From Rattus norvegicus (taxonomy: Eukaryota > Chordata > Mammalia > Rodentia > Muridae): DNA of 64,000 nt. The stretch is taken from positions 49,112,225 through 49,176,224 of the forward strand of contig NC_086031.1 of the NCBI RefSeq assembly GCF_036323735.1, given 5' to 3'. The notes beneath the pieces were generated by a model that saw nothing but the letters and a program-made list of their open reading frames with translations, was not told the DNA's origin and did no database searches. The position numbers were made by a program, and so were the translations under genes. Shown piece by piece: positions 42,898 to 52,849 of this stretch (position 1 is the stretch's first letter; each line of letters begins with the position of its first letter).

Positions 42898-44937
42898 TCA
42901 TGTACCTAAACATTTAGTCACTTAGCTCACCCTGGTAAGATATAAAGGCCAATGTCATTCCTGGTGGCTCATAACTTTAATCTTAGCACTCTGAAGGCAG
43001 AGACAGGTAGAGCCCAGAAAGTGAGTGTGAGGCCAGCCTGGTCTATACTCAGTGAGTTCAAGGCTAGAAAGAGGCACATAAATGAGATGTTCCATCAAAT
43101 AATAAAATGCAAAAGCCATTTGGACCACCGAATAGATGGCCTCCGTGTGTTAAGAGTACAGGAAAAAAAAAAAACTGTTTCAACTTCTAAGCCTCAGAGA
43201 GAAACCAATCTTGAAATAATCATTAATACAGCTAATTGGGGTTTGAACCTGTGTCTAGCTCATGAGAAGGCCATTATTCCTTTCATTATTCCCCTTGTAG
43301 CCAAGATTTATTAATTTTTTTTAAAAATCTTTTTTTTTTTCTTTTCTTTTTTTCGGAGCTGGGGACCGAACCCAGGGCCTTGCGCTTCCTAGGCAAGCGC
43401 TCTACCACTGAGCTAAATCCCCAACCCCTGCAGTAGTTTGATTAAGCTGTCTCTCTGTTGTCTACACAGCCATTCTCACCCAGGTGCTTATTCTAACAAG
43501 GAAGTCCCCATCCAAGGATGTTCAGAACTACACTTCAGAATAATAGAGCAAACCAGCTAGAAGGGCCATCTGGTCTACCCTCACTGCTTGCTAGCTAAGG
43601 AAGCAGGGGGAAGAGATGAGATATGTCCAGTGTGAAGCAAAATACAGTGACAGAGCTGACACTACTGTTCTTATAAGTACCCAGAAGTAGGGCTTGCCTC
43701 TCAGAGAGGCCTTAGGAGGACAGTAATGGAGATGACCTTGAAAAAAGGTGACAATAATTTCAGACAGGAAAGGAAAAAGGGCCCTGTCCTAGTGTTTGCA
43801 CCCACGGGGAATGAACACAGACTCAACCTGGGGTGTTAGTAGAAAACTGCTAGAATGTCAGGACACCAAAGGGTTAAAAAAAAACAGGAGCCATGGGTAC
43901 AAGGCAAGCAAGAGGCACAATAAAAGAAAAAGGAGGATAAAAGAGAAAGGGCTTGGCAGAGGGAGACATCAGAGACAGCTCAGAATCTAGAGAAAAGGGT
44001 GTGTCCTCTGTGCAGCTACTCCTACAGCAGACTAGGTTGTTGGTCCCAAGTCAGTGGTCTTGCATACCTGCCTGTTCATCTGGCTTGGCTTGCTTTCCTG
44101 AGAGCTACCAGAAGCCAATATTGAGTTTGTTTCCCTCCCTGATGGGGTTTGTCTCCTTCCCCAATGACACAGAGAAAACTAGATGAATGAGAACCCCAGA
44201 GTGCTGGGATTATACACACTTACAGATCTGTTCTCCGGGTCTTTGCAGACACTAGAGCCCTTTCCCTGGGATTAGCCTACAATTGGGCTATAGAAAGACA
44301 TACTCACCTCCATGAAGGGCACTGCTCGGCAAGAAACATCCCCAAGTAGCCTCTGCTTGGTGATCTCATTGAAGATGACAATTGGTAGGCAGAAGAAGAG
44401 GACCAGGAAATCCCAGAGAGCCAGGCTGGCAAGGATAGAGTTCCAGGCACTCTTCAAGTAGTAGCTGTGCCACACAATGCACATGACAGACAGATTGCCC
44501 ACGATACCCACAGCAAATACCACCAGAGCCAGGAGCATGACGGCATAGGCACTATAGGAGCTCTCGGTCACCGGATACAGGGGGTTCTGAATCTGCAGCC
44601 TCTGACTTGGTGTCCCGGTCAGGTTGGTCCTCAGCTCTTGTCCACTCTCTGAGGTGGCCCCATCCTTGTCTGGGTTGGGGCTAGTGGCCACCAAAGGCTT
44701 GGTGGGCTGCAGGCCAGCAGGGTGGATGGGCTTGGGGTACTCAGCCCACTCCTCAGGTACATAGTGCTGTACCTCCTTGGGCCCCTCGTCCTTGGTACCT
44801 CTTCGGGGTCGACTCTGCTGCTCCTGGACCTTGGCTCTATGACCACCCAAAGATAAGGTGGCAGCCCCAGAGACCTCACTCGGCCCCACAGCCAACACGA
44901 CAGCAAGAGAGACAGCCAGGGGCCACAGCCACCGCAT
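38922..44937 (-). CDS. Gpr37l1: Gpr37l1, glial G-protein-coupled receptor 37-like 1
   Basis: Two coding exons, 44308-44937 and 38922-39737, split by a 4.57-kb intron. They join to 481 residues, the length of the human protein. A signal peptide (residues 1 to about 25) leads a long Pro-rich ectodomain with one sequon, Asn105 (NLT). TM1 begins near residue 131 (AVMLLALVVFAVGIVGNLSV), Cys203 pairs with an ECL2 Cys in most family-A receptors, and the TM3 end reads GIDRF instead of DRY, as in the GPR37 pair. The tail carries seven Cys in a row followed by EEC, a likely palmitoylation patch, and ends GTPC. Expression is known in astrocytes, Bergmann glia and oligodendrocyte-lineage cells. Prosaposin-derived ligands are reported but disputed, and ectodomain shedding is described. 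The intron falls between Glu210 and Val211, in the TM3 region. No defects were seen. Confidence 0.97.
40170..40515 (+). repeat. Two B1-type SINEs in the Gpr37l1 intron
   Basis: An old B1-like copy (about 40170-40320) is followed by a clear B1 (40364-40515: TTTAATCCCAGCACTCCAGA to CCCTGTCTCGAATT). Confidence 0.85.
41370..41552 (+). repeat. Complex (GA)n microsatellite
   Basis: GA dinucleotides broken by GGGGGG and GAAGAG interruptions, about 180 bases. Similar interruption blocks recur, indicating internal duplications. Confidence 0.95.
41685..41794 (+). repeat. ID SINE (first of a three-SINE stack)
   Basis: Near-consensus ID with a long A tail, bounded by AAGAATACATCTA at 41672-41684 and 41795-41807. 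Confidence 0.95.
41808..41905 (+). repeat. ID SINE (second of the stack)
   Basis: An older-type ID (AGCGCTTGCCTAGCAGGCAC, GTTCGATCCCCAGCTCC) with an A tail, bounded by the same 13-mer at 41795-41807 and 41906-41918. Confidence 0.94.
41919..41972 (+). repeat. Truncated B2-type SINE head (third of the stack)
   Basis: Only GGGCTGGAGAGATGGCTCAG plus about 30 bases (GGCTAGGCTCACAACCAAAA) are present, bounded by the 13-mer at 41906-41918 and 41973-41985. Confidence 0.85.
41996..42044 (+). repeat. (AAT)n microsatellite
   Basis: About 15 AAT units, just after the SINE stack. Confidence 0.95.
42183..42500 (+). repeat. Old ID-like and B4-like SINEs
   Basis: ID-like segments at 42183-42260 and about 42275-42340 (GCCCTGGGTTCAACCCC), then a B1-like body (GCCAGACATGGTGGCACACA to AAGACCCTGTCTCAAAACAA). 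Confidence 0.7.
42589..42675 (+). repeat. MIR remnant
   Basis: GATGAGAACACTGAGTTTTA then AAGTTAAATAACTTACTGAG and GTCACTTGGCCAGCAG follow the MIR core. Confidence 0.75.
42695..42893 (+). repeat. B1 SINE ending in (CA)n
   Basis: A diverged B1 ending AAAACAAAACA that passes directly into about 26 CA units (42840-42893). Confidence 0.88.
42960..43080 (+). repeat. B1-like SINE
   Basis: GGTGGCTCATAACTTTAATC, GAAGGCAGAGACAGGTAG and GAGGCCAGCCTGGTCTATAC. Confidence 0.8.
43331..43428 (-). repeat. ID SINE, reverse
   Basis: Reversed ID: TTTTTTTCGGAGCTGGGGAC to GAGCTAAATCCCCAACCCC. Confidence 0.95.
44308..44937 (-). CDS. Gpr37l1: Gpr37l1 coding exon 1 (ectodomain, TM1-TM2)
   Basis: 210 codons from MRWLWPLAVSLAVVLAVGPS to CRAVPFME. 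Donor GAG|GTGAGT at 44302-44307. The context ATGCGG follows a GCC-rich leader. Confidence 0.96.
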
Positions 44938-45060
44938 GGCCAGGAAAGCAGGGCACAGCTGCCTCAGAGAGGTGAGGGCGAGGGACCTAAGGACTGTGTG
45001 GAATTAAGAGAGGCAGCTGGCAGCTGGGTCCGCCTCCAGTCAGGCGTCTGGCTTGGATAT
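44938..45060 (-). promoter_or_regulatory. Gpr37l1: Gpr37l1 5' leader and proximal promoter (inferred)
   Basis: Sequence just upstream of the start codon. There is no CpG island and no clear TATA box. Two adjacent CAGCTG E-boxes lie near 45017-45029. The transcription start is not determined from sequence. Confidence 0.4.
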
Positions 45061-45329
45061 GGCCCTTCCTCCCATCCTGTTGGCCATGGTCTGGCCAGGG
45101 CCCTCTGCTGGACACTGAGCTGTCTGTGCTGGCCACACACATTGCATTCCCTACCACATCCCTTCTAAGTCCACAGCAGGACAGATTGAGTAGCCCTCAG
45201 AGGGACCTGCTCCAATCACTGCTACCGGGGAAATGAGTCTTGCAAGTGATGTAGAGGCAGACTATAATTAGAGCATAGATCTCCTAGCTCTACCCAATTC
45301 TAAGGCAGATCCTACAGTCAAAACAGAAT

Positions 45330-45440
45330 GATATGGCTTGTAATACCAGCCCTTGGGAGGTTGAGACACGGGGACAGAGTTCAAGGCCAGCTTGGGCTAC
45401 ATAGCAAGATCCTGTTTTTGTTTTTGTTTTGTCTTGTTAA
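45330..45440 (+). repeat. B1-like SINE
   Basis: GGCTTGTAATACCAGCCCTT, GGAGGTTGAGACACGGGGAC and TTGGGCTACATAGCAAGATC. Confidence 0.75.
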
Positions 45441-45534
45441 AAAATTGCCAAGGTCAAAACTCGAATTATAAGAATTGCCAGAACTATTAAATACGTGTCT
45501 AGGTGTACCATTCAGCTGGGGTTTGTTTTTGTTT

Positions 45535-45690
45535 GTTTGTTTGTTTGTTTTTAAAGACAGGGTCTCTCTGTGTAGCCCTGGCTGTCCTGAAACTCACTCT
45601 ATAAACCAGGCTGGCCTGTTACTCAGAGGTCCGCCTGCCTCTGCCTCCTGAGTGCTGGAAATAAAGGTGTGTGCCACCAACGTCCGTCAG
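45535..45690 (-). repeat. B1 SINE, reverse
   Basis: GTTTTTAAAGACAGGGTCTC, AAACCAGGCTGGCCTGTTAC and TGCTGGAAATAAAGGTGTGT. Confidence 0.9.
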
Positions 45691-45768
45691 CTGGGTTCTT
45701 GATGGTTCTTAATACGTTTGGTGGGGATCTATTTCTCAAGTTAAAAATGTAAGATCTGTGGTAGTCTT

Positions 45769-45891
45769 TCTTCTTCTTCTTCTCCTTCTCCTTCTCCTTC
45801 TCCTTCTTCTTCTTTTCGGAGCTGGGGACCGAACCCAGGGCCTTGCGCTTGCTAGGCAAGCACTCTACCACTGAGCTAAATCCCCAATCCC
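45769..45891 (-). repeat. ID SINE, reverse, with tail turned into (CTT)/(CTCCTT) repeat
   Basis: A reversed ID body bounded by CTGTGGTAGTCTT at 45756-45768 and 45892-45904. The former poly(A) tail now reads as CTT and CTCCTT repeats. Confidence 0.94.
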
Positions 45892-46593
45892 CTGTGGTAG
45901 TCTTAATAACTATGTAGTTGACACAAGGTAGAGCCAAGTTCAAACAATGGAGCTGACTCCATAGCCTTTTAACTCAATCCTGGTCTCAGTAGACCCATTC
46001 CTTGCCTCCTAGCCACACACACTCCCAAAGGAGAGCAGCAACAAACAAAAATTCAAAGCACCACACTCTACAATGGGGGCCATGTCTTAGTGGGCGCTTG
46101 CCTAGCATGTTTGAGACCCTGGGTTTCCTCCCCAGCCCTGGAACTACAGGAAAACAAAAACAAAAATTAAAATGAAACTAAAGTTATGAAAGTACAGTGG
46201 AAAGAAAGGAGATAGATAAGCAAATCATAGATAAGCAAATCATTAATTGCACCTCATGGCCTGATAGATACAGTGGAAGGCAGGGCCAAGGTACAGGGGC
46301 GAGTCCGAGGAGCCTGGGGCTGTCTGGAAGTTCTCCAAAGCAAGATGACTTTTGAATGAAGCCTTAAAGGAACCCCAGAGAAGGATGGAAAGATGCTCCA
46401 GGCAGAAGCACACCCAATGGCAGGGGCCTGAAAGTAGGTGGTGTTCCCGCCAAATAGCTAGAATGTGCAGGAGGCTGGGGTGCTAGGAAAATGGAGAGGA
46501 AAGCAATGAGGTTGGGGTAAGAGTCGCCAGATGAAGGCGCAAGAAGGCTTTCATATGCTAGACCAGGAGTTCAGATGTTGTGGTGCGCACCCA

Positions 46594-46778
46594 TTTTTTT
46601 TAAAGATTTATTTATTATGTATATGAGTACACTGTAGCTGTCTTCTGACACACCAGAAGAGGGCATCGGATCCCATCATAGATGGTTGTGAGCCACCATG
46701 TGGTTGCTGGGATTTGAACTCAGGACCTCTGGAAGAGCAGTCAGTGCGCCTAACCACTGAGCCATTTCTCCAGCCCAA
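46594..46778 (-). repeat. B2 SINE, reverse
   Basis: Full-length reversed B2 (AAAGATTTATTTATTATGTA through GAGCCATTTCTCCAGCCC). A plus-strand B1 follows directly. Confidence 0.95.
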
Positions 46779-46905
46779 GGTGCGCACCTTTAATCCCAGC
46801 AGGAGGGAAACAGAGGCAAGTAGATCTCTGAGTTCACTCTGGTCTACAGAGTGAATTCCAGAACCACCAGTGCCACATAGAGAAACCCTGCCTCTAAAAC
46901 AAAAC
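46779..46905 (+). repeat. B1 SINE
   Basis: GTGCGCACCTTTAATCCCAG through AGAGAAACCCTGCCTCTAAA. The first bases also appear before the B2 (GTGGTGCGCACC, about 46578-46591), so the B2 appears to have inserted into the B1 and duplicated them. Confidence 0.88.
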
Positions 46906-47784
46906 AGATGTTTTCCCAGAGGCAAGGGAGAATACTACATACTGTCACACAGAGGAGCACTGACCAGGTTCCTTTCAAGGGTTCTAGGATGGGCAGACAG
47001 CACAAGCAGATGAGATGTATCGTTTCCAGCAGGGCCAGCAACACTGAGGGGTTCACTGCAGGGAGTGTGGGAGATACCAAGGCTGAGGGAACAGACTCTG
47101 TCCATCCATCTCTGCAGGACAGACCTGCTGGGTACCAGTGGAAATCTGTATGCTGGGGCACTAGGATGTCGATTTCTGTCGTTAAGGAGAACAGCCAAAG
47201 CAAACAGGAGACAGGGGCTGGCTGGGAGCTATTTACTCAGTCCACTGGCAAGCATTCTTCACTGAGCACTGCTACCAAGACTTTCAATATGAAAGCAGCT
47301 TTACCAGACTTCCTGACCAGGAACCTTGCCACCCTACCCAGTAGGTCCTGACATGCTGTGTAAAACTAGGGGTTTCAGGAGAAAAAAAGAGAAAGACAGG
47401 AGTGCGCATCCTCTGCTGAGGAGTCTTGGGGAACTGCCAGAGCTCTGTCTGAAGTCTGGCATATCAGCCAGGAGCTCAGCTGATCACCACCACGAACCAA
47501 ATTATGTCATCAGAGAGGACGCTTGGACCCCACATCCTGTGTCCTTGGGAAACTTAAGAGAAGTGCCAAGACCCACCCTGAGCATCCCATGCTCCTCTGC
47601 GCTCAGAATCAGCCAGACTTTTCTAATCCTCCCGGAGAACTGCTGCAAAGGACCTGCCCCAGAGCCACTCTGGTCTTTTGTCTTTCCACCTCCCATGACA
47701 TTAGGCTGCTACCATTAAGATCCTCCACCTTCTTTCTGCCTTATGCAGTACCTAGTTGAGCGAAGGGGCGTCATCGTTGTTTGT

Positions 47785-47940
47785 GCTGAACATTCCCAAA
47801 GTACCAGGCGCTGTCCTAAACACTCATAATTACTAGTTAGCCTGTAGATCATTACGCAGGCTCAGAGAGATAAAGGAACCAGCTCAAAGGCACACAGTTC
47901 GAAAGTGACTGCCGAGATCTGAACGAAGGTTTATTTAACT
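47785..47940 (+). repeat. MIR SINE remnant
   Basis: ACCAGGCGCTGTCCTAAACA, CAGGCTCAGAGAGATAAAGG and AGGCACACAGTTCGAAAG match the order of the MIR consensus. Confidence 0.75.
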
Positions 47941-48149
47941 CTCAACCCTAACCCCGCCCCCTGCCCTCCCCGCCCTACCCCCCTCTCCTTTGTAGTTTGC
48001 AGAGATGCTCTACACCAACCCTCTTACTTCTCAGACGTGGAAACAGAAGACCTGCGAGGCCAAGTCCCACGGCAACAGACTCAGCAGTAACTGCGTATGT
48101 ACGTACATTCCTCACTTGCTTCACCCACACCTGCCAGAAACGTTTAGAT

Positions 48150-48370
48150 CAGTGGTTCTCAACCTGTGGGTCACGACCCCCTTGGAGTCGAACGATCCTT
48201 TCACAGGAGTTAAATATGACCATTGGCAAACATAAATGTTCACACAGTAATTCATAACAGTAGCAAAAACACAGTTATAGGGTAGCGATGGGAAATTTTA
48301 TGGCTGAGGGGGTCACCACAATGAGGAACCGTATTAAAGGGTCGCGGCATTAGGAGGTTGAGAACCACTG
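48150..48370 (+). mobile_element. SPIN/URR1-type non-autonomous hAT transposon
   Basis: The ends are inverted repeats of 15 bases: CAGTGGTTCTCAACC at the left and GGTTGAGAACCACTG at the right. The inside has the characteristic GGGTCACGACCCCCTTGGAG, ATTCATAACAGTAGCAAAA and ATTAAAGGGTCGCGGCATTA blocks. It encodes no transposase and is 221 bp long. Flanking octamers GTTTAGAT (48142-48149) and GGCTAGAT (48371-48378) agree at six of eight bases, consistent with an aged 8-bp hAT duplication. Confidence 0.88.
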
Positions 48371-48593
48371 GGCTAGATCTTAGCACCGGACTAAAGGAAG
48401 CAAGCGTTAGGTCTCTGCTTTTCCTTCACATTTACACATATACCACATCCTGCTTCATATTGTGCTTGCACACACCAGACACTCTGCGAACCTTAAGAAG
48501 CTGGCTCAATTCAATGGGTAAGAGAGTTTGCTGTGCAAAACAGAAGAGACTTGAGTTCCAATGCCAGCACCACATAAAAAGCCGGGGTGTGTT

Positions 48594-48768
48594 GGGGGCT
48601 AGAAAGATGGCTCAGTCGTTAAGAGCATTTGTTGCTCTTGCAAAGGACCTGGGTTCAATTCCCAGACTCATCTGTAACCCAGTCCCAGGGGATCAGAAAG
48701 GCATATATATATGTGATGCACGTGCATAAAGTATTCACGCACACAAAGCAAATAAATCTTTTTTTAAA
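48594..48768 (+). repeat. B3-type SINE
   Basis: GGGGGCTAGAAAGATGGCTC, GGACCTGGGTTCAATTCCCA and a tail of AAATAAATC. Confidence 0.88.
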
Positions 48769-48945
48769 AGTGTGGTTGTATATATCCACAACTCCAGTGC
48801 CATGGGGCAGAGATAGGAGGATGTCTGTGGCTCTCTGGAGACAGGCTAGCCTCTGGTTTACCGAAGACTTTATCTCAAAGGCAGAGTGATGGAGCAGGAC
48901 ACCCCATATGTTCCTCTGGGTTGGTCTACACAGGTGCACATGAAC

Positions 48946-49000
48946 GCGCGCGCGCACACACACGCACACGCACACGCACACGCTCACGCGCGCGTACGCA
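48946..49000 (+). repeat. CG/CA alternating purine-pyrimidine tract
   Basis: GCGCGCGCACACACACGCAC continuing to GCTCACGCGCGCGTACGCAC. An alternating tract of this type can form Z-DNA. Confidence 0.85.
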
Positions 49001-49735
49001 CACTTCTTCAAATGCCTAAAGGACACGTGATCTCCTTGTTGATCTCCATTAAGACAGCTGATATACCAGAGGCCACTAGGTGGAGCCAAATGTTCAGAGT
49101 TGGAGACTAAGCCTAGTCTCCAGCCTTGGTTCCCTCCTGTACTGGGCCTTAGCTATCCCACAGTATCCAAGTCCAGCCCGCGGCTTTTGTGAGCTGCGGG
49201 CGGATCTAATCCAAACACAGAAGGTGGTACCATGAGCTCACTGCAACCCAACTCCAGAGGGTCCACCTACCTGCAAAGTGCTCTCCACCCTTGACTGCTT
49301 CTAGAAGCTTCTAGACCAGGCTGGAGGAACACTTGCTTGGAGAACCCCAGGCAGGCACTGAAGAGTTCCCAGCTCCCGCGAATGTCTCTCCTTGAGTCTC
49401 CGTGATCCCAGGAATTCCCCTAGCTTCCACCTGCAAGTTTCCCCTCTGGTGGCTAAAGACTGGTGTTGCGCAGGTGGGAGGGAGATAGGGAGGGAGAAAG
49501 AGGCTGGGGCTGTCCCTGGCAATGAAGTAGGTGAGGGCTCCTCACCAAGGAAAATAATCCAAGCCCATATTTCACAGAACAAACGCCATTGCCTTGCACA
49601 AGACTCCCAGCTACTTAGTGGCCCAGGTGCTTAACCCTGCTTCAGCCTCTCACCCATAGCATGGGGCAGCAACAGGCTCCTGAGAAGTGGGAAGATCAGT
49701 GTTAATACTGGGGGCAATGTGCGACTCACTTATTT

Positions 49736-49794
49736 AAAGATTTATTTATTTTATGTGTATGATGAGTATTTCATCTGTATGTGTGTGTATGTGT

Positions 49795-49841
<47 letters not shown>

Positions 49842-49992
49842 TGTACCCCCTGCATACATACCTGGTGCCACAGATCCCCTGGAACTGGAGTTACAAACAG
49901 CTGTGAGCTGCCTCGTGGGTCCTGGGAATTGAACCCAGGTCCTCTAAAGGAGCAGCCAGTGCTCCTAATCACTGAGCCATTTCTCCAGTCCC
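49736..49992 (-). repeat. B3-type SINE, reverse, containing (TG)n
   Basis: A reversed SINE from AAAGATTTATTTATTTTATG to GAGCCATTTCTCCAGTCCC with a TG microsatellite (49781-49838) inside. Confidence 0.88.
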
Positions 49993-50449
49993 ATGTGACT
50001 CACTTTTTAAAACGCTAGCCACTAGAGAGATTTCATTTCTTCCCTCAGTAGCCTTGTGAGAGAGGGTTCTAGCTATGATTTTCCTTTAACAGGGTTGGAA
50101 ATCAAAGCAGAAAGGCAGGAGATGGGTAAAATTGAATCGAATAGGACAGATTCTAACCAGAGAGCCTGTTTCAAGAAGTCAAAATAAACTAAAAAAGCTA
50201 AAAGTTGCATATTACAAACAAAAGTTCATCTTACAAACATTTATTTGTTGAGCACCTACAGTGTCTTGGGCTTTGTTCTGGCTGATCAGAGCCTTGGTGA
50301 GGCACAGAGAATGCCCTGGTGAAATTCACCTTTGAGATGGCTGTCTGTGGGAATGCACACGAGAACCAGGAGGATTAGCCTGAAGCAGCCTGGACTGTGT
50401 AGCAAAGGTGCACATAGGGACCCTGCCTCAAGAAGAAAAATTAGGAGGG

Positions 50450-50690
50450 AGGTTGGAGAGATGGCTCAGTGGTTAAGGATTCTTGTTTTCTGTTCAGAGG
50501 ACCCGAGTGTATCAACGTTTAGTTCCCTGCACATACTTCCGGTTTACGACCATCTGCAACTCCAGCTCCAGGGGCTATAGCACCCTCTTCTGGCCTTTAA
50601 AGTCTCTGCACTCAGATGCACAAGTACAGATTCACACATAGACACACAAATAATTAAAAATAATAAATAAGTTTTTCAAAATAAAAAGAC
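50450..50690 (+). repeat. B3/B4-type SINE
   Basis: AGGTTGGAGAGATGGCTCAG, ACCATCTGCAACTCCAGCTC and a tail of AATAATAAATAAG. Confidence 0.85.
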
Positions 50691-50924
50691 GGAGCACGAG
50701 AGGAAGGGTCCACCTACTTGTGAAGGAAAAGCTGATTCCCAGTGATCCCCAAAAGTGTGGTGAAAGGCATGGAGGGAAAGGACAGAGACCTGAAAGTCCA
50801 TGGGACCTCCCCAGCCTTCACTTAATCTTTGGTGAGTAGAGGTGCCATGCCTGCTCTGAAGTCTCAAAAGATGCTGTGACAGTGAGATGCCACTGTGTGG
50901 CCTTTTATACATAAATGAAAAGGC

Positions 50925-51066
50925 TTAGTGCTAGGATGTGGCTTAGAGGGAAAGTAATTAGCCTGGAGTGCACAAAGCCCTGGCTTCAATCCCTAGCTTG
51001 CAAAAATAAATAAATAAATAAATACATACATACATACATACATACATACATACATACATACATAAA
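50925..51066 (+). repeat. ID-like SINE remnant with (AAAT)n-(CATA)n tail
   Basis: GCACAAAGCCCTGGCTTCAA and CCCTAGCTTGC are the ID landmarks. The tail is AAAT then CATA tetranucleotides (51005-51066). Confidence 0.78.
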
Positions 51067-51114
51067 TAATCAAAATTAGGTAAATTTGGGAAGGTTGTTT
51101 CTGTTTAGAGGTAG

Positions 51115-51255
51115 AAATTTTTAAGGTAGACTTTCACTATGTAGCCTTGGCTGACCTGAAACTTGATACGTAGACCAGGCTGACCTCAAACTCAGAGATC
51201 CACCAATTCTGCCTCCCATGCACTGGGATTAAAGGTGCGCGCTACCATTCCAGGC
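51115..51255 (-). repeat. B1 SINE, reverse
   Basis: CACTATGTAGCCTTGGCTGA, GTAGACCAGGCTGACCTCAA and CACTGGGATTAAAGGTGCGC. Confidence 0.9.
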
Positions 51256-51685
51256 AAAATTAAATAAAACTGTAAATGGCAAGCCTTCTGTGATGCTGAA
51301 AGCTGGTACTTATCAATGTCTGGAGGGACAGAAACACCCGGCAATTTGCATGCAATATGCCTTTGCCCAACTCACTCTGCCCTGTAGTCCCACAGTGCAA
51401 GGGTGGCACCAGAGAGGCCAACCAGGGGATTCTGATGTTCTGATGCAAGCTGGAGTTCAAAATACACTATGTTAAGTATTATTGTATTCAAACAGAAGGT
51501 CTCCTGGTACGGTTCTAAGTAGGGCACTGAGGGAGGGTCACTGGTCCTAGAAGAACCCAGACAATGGAGTTACTGAACATCTGGTACACATTGCCCATGG
51601 CCTCCTATCTGGGTCCTCAGTGCCTGGCATTCACGAGATACTTAAAATGTTTAAGGGGATACACAAGGGAGTGTATCAGATAAAG

Positions 51686-51778
51686 TCTTTTTTTTTTTTT
51701 TTCTTTTTCTGAGGACCGAACCCAGGGCCTTGTGCTTGCTAGGCAAGCGCTCTACCACTGAGCTAAATCCCCAACCCC
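51686..51778 (-). repeat. ID SINE, reverse
   Basis: T-run then GAGGACCGAACCCAGGGCCT through GAGCTAAATCCCCAACCCC. Confidence 0.94.
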
Positions 51779-52160
51779 AAGGTGCTTACTTCTAAGCCCA
51801 GCAACCTGAGTTTCATCCCTGGGACCTACATGATAGAAGGAGAAAACTAATTCCAACCTGTTGTCGGCTGATCTCCGCTCTCGCCGATGCACAACACGCA
51901 AAGCATGTGTACTCATTAATACACTGCAATTAAAAGCTTTTTACTGGGGGACTGGGGTATTGATCAAAGGGTAGTGTTTGCCTAGGATGCATGTTGCATT
52001 CTATCCTCAACTTTGTAAAAAGAAAAAAAAAACTGTAACCAGGTATGATTACAAAACAGTTACAGAAATCCCAGTAGCTGGAAGACCAAGTAGAAGGGTG
52101 GAAGGTTGTTCTCAGTCTCAGAACATGTTAGAGACCAACCTTAAAGACATGAAACTGGGT

Positions 52161-52285
52161 TTTGTTGTTGTTCTACTTTATTTATATGTGTGTATGTGCC
52201 TGTTTCCTTTTTGTTTTGCTTTATTTATATGTGTGTATGTGCCTGTTTCCTTGTTGTTTTACCTTATTTATACGTGTGTATGTAC
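52161..52285 (+). repeat. Tandem repeat of about 49 bp
   Basis: The segment TTTATTTATATGTGTGTATG with CTGTTTCCTT and TTGTTTT recurs about two and a half times, with few differences. It lies within what appears to be a B3-type SINE. Confidence 0.8.
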
Positions 52286-52429
52286 AGCACATGTCTGCCC
52301 AAATAGGCTAGAAGAGGGCATCAGACCCCTTGGAGCTGGAGTTTAAGTGATTGTAGCCACTTGATGGGGGTGCTAGAAACCAGACCTGGGTTCTTTGCAA
52401 GAAAAACAAATATTCTCTTTGTTCATTCC

Positions 52430-52555
52430 TTTCGTCTTGCTTTGTTTTGAGACAGGGTCTAACTATATAGACCAGGCTAGCCTGAAACTCACTAAGGTCC
52501 ACTTGCCTCTGCCTCCCAAGTGCTGCGGTTAACAGCATATGCTATTACACCCAGC
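52430..52555 (-). repeat. B1 SINE, reverse
   Basis: TTTTGAGACAGGGTCTAACT, ATAGACCAGGCTAGCCTGAA and AAGTGCTGCGGTTAACAGCA. Confidence 0.9.
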
Positions 52556-52849
52556 CTGCAAGTGCTTTGAATGGCTGGGCCATCTCTCCAATCCTGAAAC
52601 TCTGTTTTAAAAATCTTTGAAGGAGCTGGAGAGGTGGCACTCACAGGGCTGGTCACAACTATCTGTAACTCCAGTTCAAGGTGATCCAACACATCTCTCT
52701 GCACAGACACACATAATGACTGATTATTCATTCACGTGAGATAAAGATAAAGGTTAAAACATTTTAAAAGTAAAATTAATTTCAAAATATAAAATAGAAC
52801 AAAAGTTTATTTAATGTGTGTCATGTACACATGGGTACTTGTGCTGCAT

